Positions 23,181 to 30,848 of a stretch of 31,298 bases of DNA are shown here, piece by piece. The stretch is taken from positions 1 to 31,298 of the IMG/VR virus record IMGVR_UViG_3300017917_002527; one strand, given 5' to 3'. How positions within the stretch are numbered: position 1 is the first letter of the stretch; each line of letters opens with the position of its first letter. The position numbers and the translations under genes are program-made. The notes under the pieces were generated by a model. That model was given only the letters and a program-made list of their open reading frames with translations. It ran no database searches and was not told where the DNA came from. The DNA comes from a virus.

Positions 23181-23810
23181 TTATTTATATTTCCAATTAA
23201 ATCCATTTGTTTGTTTAAATATTCCTCTACATACTTTAGATATAGTAGAAGCATTGCTATTAGTACCTTCAGCAGCATGGTTTATACTAGGCCATTCTTT
23301 AATTATATTTCCTTCTAAATCACACTGTAGTACAGATTTATATGCTCCTTCTTTTGATTTACCTTTTAAAGATAAGCTAAGTTTTTTGCCCATCCCCTCA
23401 GGTTTAGGTTTACCTATTCTAACTTGCCTCATCATATCTCCAAATCCTTCAGGTTTAGATTTACCCTTTAAGGCTTCGCTTTGTCGTTTTCTACTTTCAT
23501 CACTCCAAGACATCGATCGTGGTTTTGGTTTAGGCCTATTGTTTTTTATTTTATTTATACTTTCTTGAGTATGGTTTTTAGGTCCACCTCCGCCTTCATT
23601 TTTATTCATCAAATCAAACCCCCAACTTTTAAATAATTCAATATAGAATGTTTCTAATTGTTTTTTATTATGTTCTTCAGCTTCATCTATTAATATCATT
23701 CTTACATCACCATATTTCTGTCTATGGAAGTATTCTCTATGTTTTGGATTATTAGTGTATCCAATATACATTGGTTGATTATCTTTCTCTAAATAATATA
23801 TGTGTATCAT
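23181..23810 (-). CDS. GIY-YIG homing endonuclease at the polymerase split
   Basis: The protein has 209 residues. MIHIYYLEKDNQPMYIGYTN is the GIY-YIG start, HREYFHRQ the Arg region, and ETFYIELFKSWGF has the Glu. GGGGPKNHTQESINKIKNNR and later RKRQSEALKGKSKPEG are NUMOD3-like repeats, and QCDLEGNIIKEWPS to GFNWKYK the NUMOD1-like end. It directly follows the N-terminal polymerase half, a typical result of homing-gene insertion into gene 43. ATATTTAT lies 5 nt before the start. Confidence 0.9.
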   Translation of the reverse strand: MIHIYYLEKDNQPMYIGYTNNPKHREYFHRQKYGDVRMILIDEAEEHNKKQLETFYIELFKSWGFDLMNKNEGGGGPKNHTQESINKIKNNRPKPKPRSMSWSDESRKRQSEALKGKSKPEGFGDMMRQVRIGKPKPEGMGKKLSLSLKGKSKEGAYKSVLQCDLEGNIIKEWPSINHAAEGTNSNASTISKVCRGIFKQTNGFNWKYK

Positions 23811-23848
23811 GTCAATAAATATATAACAATTACACTAACTAGCCAACG

Positions 23849-25576
23849 CTACTGCTTTTTCTTATTTCCACATCCCTTAGGTGTATTTTTTAATTCATTA
23901 TTAATATATTCATTCATGTTTTTAATACTCTCCTGTAATAGTCTTTGACCAGTAAGCGTAATAGCAGATGAGATAATTTTGTGTCCGTCTGTATAGCGCC
24001 ATCCATTGATAGCGTAGCAACCATATACGTCATTCAATTTAATTTTATATGCGTGTTGTCGTCTATTATAGAATTCACCTTTAACAGCATCACCTGACTT
24101 ATATGCTTTTTTCATCAGGTTTTTATATTCAACACGCTTATTGAACCAGTCAGTTAATACATCACATACTACTGATGATTTATCTGTTCTAAATATTGCT
24201 CCTGATGCTGCTATTATCCAATTATTATCTTCAATTAGTTTTGTTATTTTACCTACTGATACTTGTGTTCTGGAAGTGGTGTAATCTGGGTTTAGTTTTT
24301 CAATAGTGATCATTCTATCACTATCCATCTCTATTAGTTCAGCATATGACCACTGATTATCGTATTTACCGCTGTTTACAATACGTCCTATTAATGTTTC
24401 AATTCCCATATTAAGGGAGCGAATGATAGAGGGATATAGTGATGTAAAGTCCAAATCAATAACCCACTCATATAGTCCTGGTGTTGGATCTTTTAGGTAT
24501 CCTCCAGCATATTCATCATTAGTGGATTCTTTTAATGATGGATTTACTGTAGTTGGTTTATTAGGTGATACTATATTTTGACGTTTAAGGTATGTCAATA
24601 TAGCTCCATCATTCAATACTGTTGATAGGTAGATCTGTTCGTATGGTACGTGACATAGATGGCAGATAGCAACTGTTAGATCTATAAATTTAAGTTTATT
24701 TTCTAGTGCAATTATAATTTCAACGTCACGTAGGTTATATTCTATGAATTTATTTATATCAGTTTGAAATAATCTGTCTAAGCTACCTTCATATTCTATT
24801 TTATTTAGTTTAACGTATTTCTCACCTATATCATTTAGTTTATAGCTTGGTTCTTGTTTTACAATGTACTTTTTAAATAGTAACATGTAATCTAAATGGT
24901 TGATGCCTCCTAATTCGATAGGTTGGGATTGATCCCATTCAGTGAAATTTAGTTTACGGAGTGGTGATAGTCTAGATGCTTGTTCCTTACCTAATACATT
25001 ACACATTCTGTAGTACATGTAAGGCACATCGAAGAATCCACTATTCCATCCTGTAATGATAGTTGGATCTATTTCTTCCCATAGATCTAGGAAGTTAGAT
25101 AGCATATCAGCTTCAGTATTGAAGCGTCTTATTTCTCTATTGTTTTCTTTTGTATCGGTTAGTTGTTTCTTTTCATCTAATATTAGACAATACCACATTT
25201 GGGTTGTGTTATCGTATAATGCTACTGATGTCATCTTCATCGGTGCTGACTTGATGTATTCACTTGTTAGTGTTCCACCAATTTCACACTCAATATCGAA
25301 GTATACTATATTATGTTGTTTGGGAGTGTCGTCACTGTCTTTATATAGGTCAATTAATACACGAGTACATCTATCTACATCCTGTTCATATAGTGAAGTG
25401 TCTTTCCATTCGTATTTGTCGATTGGAGTAGCACGTTTACCGTCTAATGTTTCTAGCGAGCCATTAGGGTTGATCTTATATAGTTCGGGGGTGTACTTGA
25501 AATCTAGCCATCCTTTCTCGTCGTCGCGAAGGTGGTAGGTGTAAGTAGAACGATCGTAATATATTGCTTGATACAT
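23849..25576 (-). CDS. family-B DNA polymerase, N-terminal half (gp43A)
   Basis: The protein has 575 residues with all three 3'-5' exonuclease motifs: DIE (94-96), GWNSGFFDVP (176-185) and YNLRD (280-284). It also has polymerase motif A, DLDFTSLYPSI (374-384), and motif B, KIKLNDVYG (511-519). Motif C is missing here and present in the separate gene 21606-20716. The last ten residues (PKGCGNKKKQ) do not look like polymerase and may be a tail created by the split. No intein signature is present at the break. The start is preceded by TTTAAGGGTTATG. Confidence 0.93.
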   Translation of the reverse strand: MYQAIYYDRSTYTYHLRDDEKGWLDFKYTPELYKINPNGSLETLDGKRATPIDKYEWKDTSLYEQDVDRCTRVLIDLYKDSDDTPKQHNIVYFDIECEIGGTLTSEYIKSAPMKMTSVALYDNTTQMWYCLILDEKKQLTDTKENNREIRRFNTEADMLSNFLDLWEEIDPTIITGWNSGFFDVPYMYYRMCNVLGKEQASRLSPLRKLNFTEWDQSQPIELGGINHLDYMLLFKKYIVKQEPSYKLNDIGEKYVKLNKIEYEGSLDRLFQTDINKFIEYNLRDVEIIIALENKLKFIDLTVAICHLCHVPYEQIYLSTVLNDGAILTYLKRQNIVSPNKPTTVNPSLKESTNDEYAGGYLKDPTPGLYEWVIDLDFTSLYPSIIRSLNMGIETLIGRIVNSGKYDNQWSYAELIEMDSDRMITIEKLNPDYTTSRTQVSVGKITKLIEDNNWIIAASGAIFRTDKSSVVCDVLTDWFNKRVEYKNLMKKAYKSGDAVKGEFYNRRQHAYKIKLNDVYGCYAINGWRYTDGHKIISSAITLTGQRLLQESIKNMNEYINNELKNTPKGCGNKKKQ

Positions 25577-25616
25577 AACCCTTAAATTTAAGAAGAAGAT
25601 TTGGCAATTCCTAATC

Positions 25617-25724
25617 TTATATTTGTGTCCATGCTCCTGTCCAAACGAACATTCCTACAAACGTAGCTCCGCTTCCCGATACGATGATACTGCCTGATGC
25701 TGGATTGGCTGGAGTTATTGGCAT
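25617..25724 (-). CDS. 35-aa fibre-associated small protein
   Basis: The ORF begins ATGCCAATAACTCCAGCCAA at 25724 and ends TAA at 25617. The peptide has GSIIVSGSGATFVGMFVWTG, a pattern seen at the tips of phage fibre proteins. It follows the large fibre gene by 17 nt and has ATATTTAT upstream. It could be a tip or chaperone-like peptide. Confidence 0.5.
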   Translation of the reverse strand: MPITPANPASGSIIVSGSGATFVGMFVWTGAWTQI

Positions 25725-25741
25725 ATATTATAAATATGCAA

Positions 25742-28024
25742 TTATGCTGGAGTTATAAGACTAACATACTTCCACTCTGTACCTGAATACACCCAAATTA
25801 GATCTTGAGCAAAATCTAAAAACATAGATCCTGTTTTTGGATTAGAGGGAAATCCTTGATATCCAAATGTTACCGTATTGTTGTTTGGTATCATTACTGA
25901 TCCGCTTCCGTTTGCATCTACGTCTACTGTGAAGCCGTCTTTTCTCTCAGCATCACCTTTTCCGATACCAACTACAAAGAGTGAACTTGTATTATTGTGT
26001 TCGTTATACTGGCCTGATACGTGTTGGTATGAGCCGGATGCTACTGTGTTAAATCCTTCTGCATGAGAATAATCTCCTATTGCTTGTGTTGTATCTCCTT
26101 CTGCGTGTGAATAAGATCCTGATGCTATTGTTTGGTATCCTTCTGCGTGTGAGTAGTTTCCTATTGCTTGTGTACCATCACCTTCAGCATGTGAATAAGA
26201 TCCTGTAGCTATTGTGTTACGGCCTTCGGCATGTGAATATTGACCACTAGCAGTTACATTTAATCCTTGCTGTAAACTCTGGCTCGTGTATATAAATCTA
26301 AACGATGCATCTGCTCCAAACGCACTTCCACTGTTGTATTGAATGAATGTGTCTGATGGGGCTGGTGTTCCACTACCGCCTATTGTTCCTATGTCTACAA
26401 GTCCCCCGGTAGTAGCAAAATATGTTGTGCCATTTACTCTTACACTTGCTGCTAAGATAGCGCTTGATGTGTTTGGTAAATTTATAAAATTATTTTGTGT
26501 GATGCCTACAACAGAAAGGCTCGATGTAAAGGTACTTCCTTGTGAATACCACCTAATAGAAACGGGCCCAACATCTATACCGGCTGTTGTGAAATTAGTT
26601 CTTAACTTTAGAGAAGCTACTCTACCTGATGGAGGTCCTGCTTGGTATTGATCGATTCCTATTATAGTATTACCACTATCATCTGTTAAAAAGAAAGATG
26701 CTGATGTTGTAGCTCCTGCGGTTGTTACCTGCTGTAGTGTAGGTGTTGCTGATCCTCCAGATCCTGTATTAACTGTGATAGGAAACGTGCTTCCGTCTCC
26801 TTTTGTAAATGTTATCGTATTTAAGCTAACTGATGCTGTTGTTAATAGAGAGCCTGTATTAACGGTTGTAGCAGATCCGGTATCAACTGTTATTGGGAAT
26901 GTACTTCCGTCTCCCTTAGTGAATGTAATCGTGTTTAATGATACCGATGCTGTTGTTAGGAGAGATCCTGTGTCTGTTGCTACAGATGGTGCCCAAGATG
27001 CTGAGATAGCGAATGATGAGCTTAGTACTGAATTAGAACCGTGTGGACCGTATACATTTGAAGCTGTTACGAAGCTAGCTGTTTGTGCATTATCTGCCCA
27101 GCTAGCAGTGCCGTACAACGATGCAGTTAGTCCTCCAGTAAATCTACCTGAACCTGATATGTTTAGCGATCCTGTTATTTGTACTGTGTTTCCTGCTGCA
27201 AAGATTAGGTTGCTTCTTGTTATTGCGTTACCATTAATGTCTACTGTTCCATTTCCTACTATAAATGCTCCTGTTACACTATTTGATATATTTGCTATAC
27301 CTATTACATGCTGAAAATCGGCTGAGGCTGATGTGTTAGCTCCGTGAGCTTGTGCATAATTTGCTGTGGATGTAGTATGTGTTCTTAAACCCTCTGCGTG
27401 TGAAAACTCTCCTAAAGTTTGGGAAAATGCTCCTATTGCTCTTGAACCAATTCCTTCTGCTCTTGTTTGATCTCCAAAGGCATATGATATATTTCCTAAT
27501 GCTTCCACAAATTCACCATGTGCGAACGAATTAATTCCACTGCCCGTTGCACCCTGCCCAAATTCTAGGCTAAGAAAATTATAATTATATCTAAATTCTT
27601 CATTCCCTTCAAGATTCCCATTTTCATTAAATTGTATGGATTTATCAGATCCACCTGCCCTCATTGGAGCCCATGAAGATGATCTTGCAAATGAAGCACT
27701 TACTGAATATGAAGAACTTAAAATTGAATTTGAGCCAAAGGGTCCATAAACGTTGGAAGCTGTTATGAAGCTAGCTGTTGAAGCATTTATTGCCCAACTA
27801 GAAGTAGCAAATACTTGTCCACCTCCTGTTAATGTTAAAGTACCTGTAATAGTAGTATTGCCTGTAATAGTAGTATTGCCTGTAAGGCTTAAACTACTAC
27901 CTGACATGTTTGTTAGCAGATATAAAAAGTTTCTATCTGCTTCTTCATAAGTTAAAGCTTGCGATGAAATTGACAATCCAGAGGGATTGAGTCCCGATGT
28001 TGTTGCTCTTAAAATAAGACCCAT
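25742..28024 (-). CDS. tail fibre/adhesin with YadA-head-like repeats
   Basis: The protein has 760 residues. It has low-complexity Ser/Thr/Gly-rich segments, two near-identical copies of a 30-35 residue block (GSLLTTASVSLNTITFTKGD and what follows), and YadA-head-like 14-residue repeats (SHAEG with TxAxG) in both an upper block (27380-27540) and a lower one (26020-26260). Such repeats build beta-roll trimers in adhesins. The C terminus (MFLDFAQDLIWVYSGTEWK) resembles a fibre end. It probably binds a host surface receptor. It is preceded by a terminator and an ATATTTAT motif. Confidence 0.8.
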   Translation of the reverse strand: MGLILRATTSGLNPSGLSISSQALTYEEADRNFLYLLTNMSGSSLSLTGNTTITGNTTITGTLTLTGGGQVFATSSWAINASTASFITASNVYGPFGSNSILSSSYSVSASFARSSSWAPMRAGGSDKSIQFNENGNLEGNEEFRYNYNFLSLEFGQGATGSGINSFAHGEFVEALGNISYAFGDQTRAEGIGSRAIGAFSQTLGEFSHAEGLRTHTTSTANYAQAHGANTSASADFQHVIGIANISNSVTGAFIVGNGTVDINGNAITRSNLIFAAGNTVQITGSLNISGSGRFTGGLTASLYGTASWADNAQTASFVTASNVYGPHGSNSVLSSSFAISASWAPSVATDTGSLLTTASVSLNTITFTKGDGSTFPITVDTGSATTVNTGSLLTTASVSLNTITFTKGDGSTFPITVNTGSGGSATPTLQQVTTAGATTSASFFLTDDSGNTIIGIDQYQAGPPSGRVASLKLRTNFTTAGIDVGPVSIRWYSQGSTFTSSLSVVGITQNNFINLPNTSSAILAASVRVNGTTYFATTGGLVDIGTIGGSGTPAPSDTFIQYNSGSAFGADASFRFIYTSQSLQQGLNVTASGQYSHAEGRNTIATGSYSHAEGDGTQAIGNYSHAEGYQTIASGSYSHAEGDTTQAIGDYSHAEGFNTVASGSYQHVSGQYNEHNNTSSLFVVGIGKGDAERKDGFTVDVDANGSGSVMIPNNNTVTFGYQGFPSNPKTGSMFLDFAQDLIWVYSGTEWKYVSLITPA
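26020..26260 (-). repeat. tandem 42-nt YadA-head-type repeats
   Basis: About four or five diverged copies of a 42-nt unit encode the 14-residue pattern YSHAEGxxTxAxG within the fibre gene. Copies differ at many synonymous positions, so they are old rather than recent duplicates. Confidence 0.7.
26767..26972 (-). repeat. direct repeat of about 100 nt in the fibre gene
   Basis: Two adjacent blocks encode the same 30-or-so residues (GSLLTTASVSLNTITFTKGD and onward). They are diverged in nucleotides but nearly identical in protein, implying selection for the sequence. Confidence 0.7.
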
Positions 28025-28047
28025 TATATATGCATTTATACATAAAT

Positions 28048-28080
28048 ATTAAAAAATAAATGCCCCTCACAATGAGGGGC
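28048..28080 (-). terminator. Rho-independent terminator
   Basis: On the minus strand GCCCCTCA, a three-nt loop and TGAGGGGC form an 8-bp GC-rich hairpin followed by ATTTATTTTTT. It lies between the GIY-YIG gene and the fibre gene, so the fibre has its own transcript. Confidence 0.85.
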
Positions 28081-28107
28081 AATAAATATTCAATAAATGT
28101 TTATGTA

Positions 28108-28743
28108 TTACATTTTATATTTCCATTTGTAACCATATGCAGTGAATTGCCTGTTTCTGCAGCAGGCTCCTATATTGTCTTGGGTTTTTATAGCAGGATT
28201 ATAATAATATTCTGCTTCTTTAATAGATGACCATTCTTTAATAAAATTATCTTGTAAATCGTACTGTAATATAGGTTTGTAATTAGACTTAGCTAGATTA
28301 TTTGAATGAATAATAGTACGTTTATATTTAAGAGGTTTGCCTTTTTTAGATTGACTAATTTTATTTCTGGTTCCGATAGGTTTTAATTTGCCTTTTAAAG
28401 CTTTAGATATATTATGTTTTGTCTTTTCGCTGTGTTTACCTCCTCGACCATCTATTTTACAGCATAAACTAGATACTTCTAAAACTTTATAATATTTCTT
28501 CCAATATGTTTCTCTTTCTAATAATTGACTTTCAGAGCATTCTTCAATTATTTCTTTTTTATGTGCATCCCATCCGTGTTTTAATAAGGATCTGTACAGC
28601 TTGGGTTGAACTTTACAATCTAATAGTTTATATTTTCCCCAACGTTTTTGAATATTAATACTTTGTCCAATATATATTCTATTAGTAGGGGAGGTAATTT
28701 TATAGATTCCTATTATAGGAACTTTAGAGTTGATATTTATCAT
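28108..28743 (-). CDS. GIY-YIG homing endonuclease, about 211 aa
   Basis: I choose ATG 28743; a start at 28764 would be TTG. VPIIGIYKITSPTNRIYIGQ is the catalytic core, and ERETYWKKYYKVLEV carries the Glu. HSEKTKHNISKALKGK is NUMOD3-like, and ILQYDLQDNFIKEWSS to YGYKWKYKM the NUMOD1-like end. The closest relative in the window is the gene at 10550-11083 by overall wording of the core. It sits between a dUTPase-like gene and the fibre. Confidence 0.88.
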   Translation of the reverse strand: MININSKVPIIGIYKITSPTNRIYIGQSINIQKRWGKYKLLDCKVQPKLYRSLLKHGWDAHKKEIIEECSESQLLERETYWKKYYKVLEVSSLCCKIDGRGGKHSEKTKHNISKALKGKLKPIGTRNKISQSKKGKPLKYKRTIIHSNNLAKSNYKPILQYDLQDNFIKEWSSIKEAEYYYNPAIKTQDNIGACCRNRQFTAYGYKWKYKM

Positions 28744-28780
28744 CGATATTTGGTTTAGCGACAATAAATATCACCCCTTC

Positions 28781-28801
28781 AAACCTCCTATAAGGAGGTT
28801 T
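28781..28801. terminator. hairpin overlapping the dUTPase-like stop codon
   Basis: AAACCTCCT and AGGAGGTTT pair over 9 bp with a three-nt loop. On the plus strand a short U-run follows; on the minus strand an A-run precedes. It overlaps the TAG of the gene ending at 28788. It may be a bidirectional or weak terminator. Confidence 0.5.
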
Positions 28802-29330
28802 TTATATGCTCTTTACGCCATGAATCCCCCTGAAACTGACCATTATATAGTTGATTTGCAGGAACCGGTGCACATTCATGGAAGTATATTTGTGCTACTC
28901 TTGCATTTTCTTCAATAAATATAGGACGGCTCACATATAATAATGTTCCCATAAATTCAGTTTCAAAGTTAGGATCAAACACTGGGCTATTAATAATTGC
29001 ACCATTGCGATACAGGGATGAGCGTTGCTTAATAAATGCTACACGATTATCAGGTAATTTGCATCCTTCATTAAAGGTAATATCATATACACCTTCATAC
29101 AATAACCAGCCGCTTGCTCCTTCGAGATTAATTAGAGCGTATGGTTCATAATTAGTTAATTCTGTTTTATCTTTTAATACTTTACCTATTCTATAGGAAT
29201 TCATATCTCTTTTACCACCTACAAGATTTACTTGTTTAAGTGATAGATCATATCCTACTTGAGCAGCTTTACCTTTTGTATGCTCTAATTTAAGTAATCC
29301 TTCGTCTAGAATTTGTTGTGCGTTTAACAT
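28788..29330 (-). CDS. dUTPase/dCTP-deaminase superfamily protein
   Basis: The protein has 180 residues. QVGYDLSL (motif 1), KQRSSLYRNGAII (motif 2), FDPNFETEFMG (motif 3 with an Asp but a longer loop) and ARVAQIYFHE (motif 4) place it in the trimeric dUTPase/dCTP deaminase fold. At the deaminase catalytic Glu position, five residues after the conserved Gly, I see Val, so deamination by the E. coli mechanism is doubtful; dUTP hydrolysis is possible. It lies 3 nt downstream of folE, suggesting a role in nucleotide metabolism. Confidence 0.75.
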   Translation of the reverse strand: MLNAQQILDEGLLKLEHTKGKAAQVGYDLSLKQVNLVGGKRDMNSYRIGKVLKDKTELTNYEPYALINLEGASGWLLYEGVYDITFNEGCKLPDNRVAFIKQRSSLYRNGAIINSPVFDPNFETEFMGTLLYVSRPIFIEENARVAQIYFHECAPVPANQLYNGQFQGDSWRKEHIKTSL

Positions 29331-29333
29331 ATA

Positions 29334-29969
29334 TTATTTCATTTTAGTTCCGTTAACTTCAATAGCGTGTAGAAATTCCTCTCTAATTAGATTATCTTTC
29401 TCCATAAACACACCACTGAACTTATTTGTGGTCATTACAGATGGGTGTTTAATACCTCTATGTGAGCAGCATGTGTGTTTACAAGCAATACTAACTGCTA
29501 CTGATGGGCAATCCATTTTGGTAGCTAGATAATCATGTATTTGTTGTGTTAATGATTCTTGCATTTGTGGTCTACGGCTAAACCATTCTACAATACGGTT
29601 CAATTTAGATAATCCAATTACATTTTCACCAGGAACATAAGCTAATGTAGCATAACCTGTAAATGCTAGATTGTGGTGAGCACACATACTAACGATAGGA
29701 ATACCTGATTGAATTACTAATCCACTATATCCTTCATCATTAGGGAATACTGTGATATTAGGTTCATCTGTAATACTACCTACGATTAGGTCTTTAAGCC
29801 AGCTTTTCGCGACACGACGTGGTGTATCGATCGTTTGTCTGTCTGCTGTATAATCAAATCCTACAGCATTAAGAAATTCACCATACGCTTTAGCAGCTTT
29901 ATCTATCATTTGCTCTATTTCTTCTGGTGTCCGAGCTAAACTACCATTTGATTTTTTTAATAATTCCAT
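29334..29969 (-). CDS. folE: GTP cyclohydrolase I
   Basis: The protein has 211 residues, like bacterial FolE (about 220). The zinc site is visible as SMCAHHNLAF (Cys96, His98/His99) and CKHTCCSHRGIKHP (His165, Cys167). GENVIGLSKLNRIVEWFSRR is the central signature. It opens GTP to dihydroneopterin triphosphate, the first step to folate or to 7-deazaguanine through QueD, QueE and QueC. The nearby QueE-like gene favours the second. Confidence 0.93.
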   Translation of the reverse strand: MELLKKSNGSLARTPEEIEQMIDKAAKAYGEFLNAVGFDYTADRQTIDTPRRVAKSWLKDLIVGSITDEPNITVFPNDEGYSGLVIQSGIPIVSMCAHHNLAFTGYATLAYVPGENVIGLSKLNRIVEWFSRRPQMQESLTQQIHDYLATKMDCPSVAVSIACKHTCCSHRGIKHPSVMTTNKFSGVFMEKDNLIREEFLHAIEVNGTKMK

Positions 29970-29992
29970 AGTTTAAATATATAATTAAAAAT

Positions 29993-30376
29993 TTAATCTT
30001 CCAACCAATCTTCAAAATCAGAGATTATAGTTTGATCATCTGCTTCTTCATATAATGCTCTATCACTAAAAGCAAATATATCATCTATATAATATTCAAT
30101 AGTGTAAGGAGAAACTCCATGTAATATTAAAATATTAGTAATACGTTTTTTTAGTGGATCTAGAGGCGTATTATGCCTTTTTTTATCATGATAATCATTA
30201 ATCACCAATCTAGCAAATTCTTCTAAAAATAATTTAGGAACCGTAATAGTATAAGTACTTTCCTTATTAGAATTCAATATATTAATTTGTACTTGAGGTG
30301 TATCTACAGGTTCAAAGAGTAGAGCAAGAGCTGCTTTTTCTGATAATTCTTTAAGATTTTTCACTATATTATACAT
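29993..30376 (-). CDS. hypothetical protein, 127 aa
   Basis: I do not recognise this protein. It is acidic at the end (DQTIISDFEDWLED) and mixed alpha/beta; VQINILNSNKESTYTITVP gives strands. It is not QueD: no zinc His motif is present. It overlaps the previous gene by 8 nt at a repeated 18-nt junction. Confidence 0.55.
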   Translation of the reverse strand: MYNIVKNLKELSEKAALALLFEPVDTPQVQINILNSNKESTYTITVPKLFLEEFARLVINDYHDKKRHNTPLDPLKKRITNILILHGVSPYTIEYYIDDIFAFSDRALYEEADDQTIISDFEDWLED

Positions 30377-30575
30377 TTAATGTTTTAAAATCTTCATCAA
30401 ATTCACTCTGTCTTAATCCATAGTATTCGTTTCTATATACTTGACCATCCTCGAATTGAACTACTAAAGCATACTTAATAGGCTCACATTTAACTACTGT
30501 GCCTACAGTACCTTTAGGTATTTTATCAGCATATGTGTTTTTAAGTTCTACTTTTTTATTTACTAAATTATCCAT
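30369..30575 (-). CDS. small SH3/KOW-like protein, 68 aa
   Basis: KKVELKNTYADKIPKGTVGT and KYALVVQFEDGQVYRNEYYG suggest a compact five-strand barrel of the SH3/KOW type, as in many small phage proteins. Its last residues (KTLNV) are encoded by the repeated junction. Function is unknown. Confidence 0.55.
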   Translation of the reverse strand: MDNLVNKKVELKNTYADKIPKGTVGTVVKCEPIKYALVVQFEDGQVYRNEYYGLRQSEFDEDFKTLNV

Positions 30576-30848
30576 GTTATACGTTTAATGTTTTACCATT
30601 TAATACACCATTCCTTAAAATCAGACGTGGATTGTATTTCGCATATTAAATCCCAAAGTTCTCGTTTACCGGTTTTATTACCGACAACCATGGGTGTTAT
30701 TCCAATAGGAAGGCGTTTGAATGTATTGAATCTATCTATGTAAAATAGAAAAGGATTTGGCTCTCCTGTATCTAATATATTACTTAATCTTTTTTTACAA
30801 AAGATTTCAAATTCAATTTTATTCATATTTTATACGTTTAATGTTTTA
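30370..30848 (-). repeat. three copies of an 18-nt intergenic junction motif
   Basis: TAAAACATTAAACGTATA (minus strand) occurs exactly at 30831-30848 and 30578-30595, and with one mismatch at 30370-30387. Each copy lies between adjacent genes, covers or abuts the upstream stop codon, and ends 2-12 nt before the next ATG or GTG. Two upstream proteins consequently both end in KTLNV. Confidence 0.8.
30593..30826 (-). CDS. hypothetical protein, 77 aa
   Basis: I do not recognise this small protein (FEIFCKKRLSNILDTGEPNP near its start). It ends in a Trp- and Lys-containing tail (FKEWCIKW). It is flanked by the 18-nt junction repeat on both sides. Confidence 0.5.
   Translation of the reverse strand: MNKIEFEIFCKKRLSNILDTGEPNPFLFYIDRFNTFKRLPIGITPMVVGNKTGKRELWDLICEIQSTSDFKEWCIKW

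Noticed and set aside
21610-23848. A group I intron uniting the polymerase halves
   Set aside because: The gap is filled by several coding frames, and each half has its own start or stop codon; no intron core was seen by eye.
25056-25538. A 160-aa plus-strand reading frame
   Set aside because: It is antisense to the exonuclease domain of the polymerase.
23849-25576. An intein at the polymerase break
   Set aside because: The N half ends in PKGCGNKKKQ without an intein start block, and the C half starts directly with polymerase sequence, with no His-Asn end.
26020-26260. A CRISPR-like array
   Set aside because: The units are contiguous coding repeats without spacers.
26775-27314. A 179-aa plus-strand reading frame in the fibre region
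   Set aside because: It is the complement of repetitive fibre sequence and has no independent signature.
28764-28764. A TTG start for the GIY-YIG gene
   Set aside because: The ATG at 28743 leaves the core intact and is the simpler choice.
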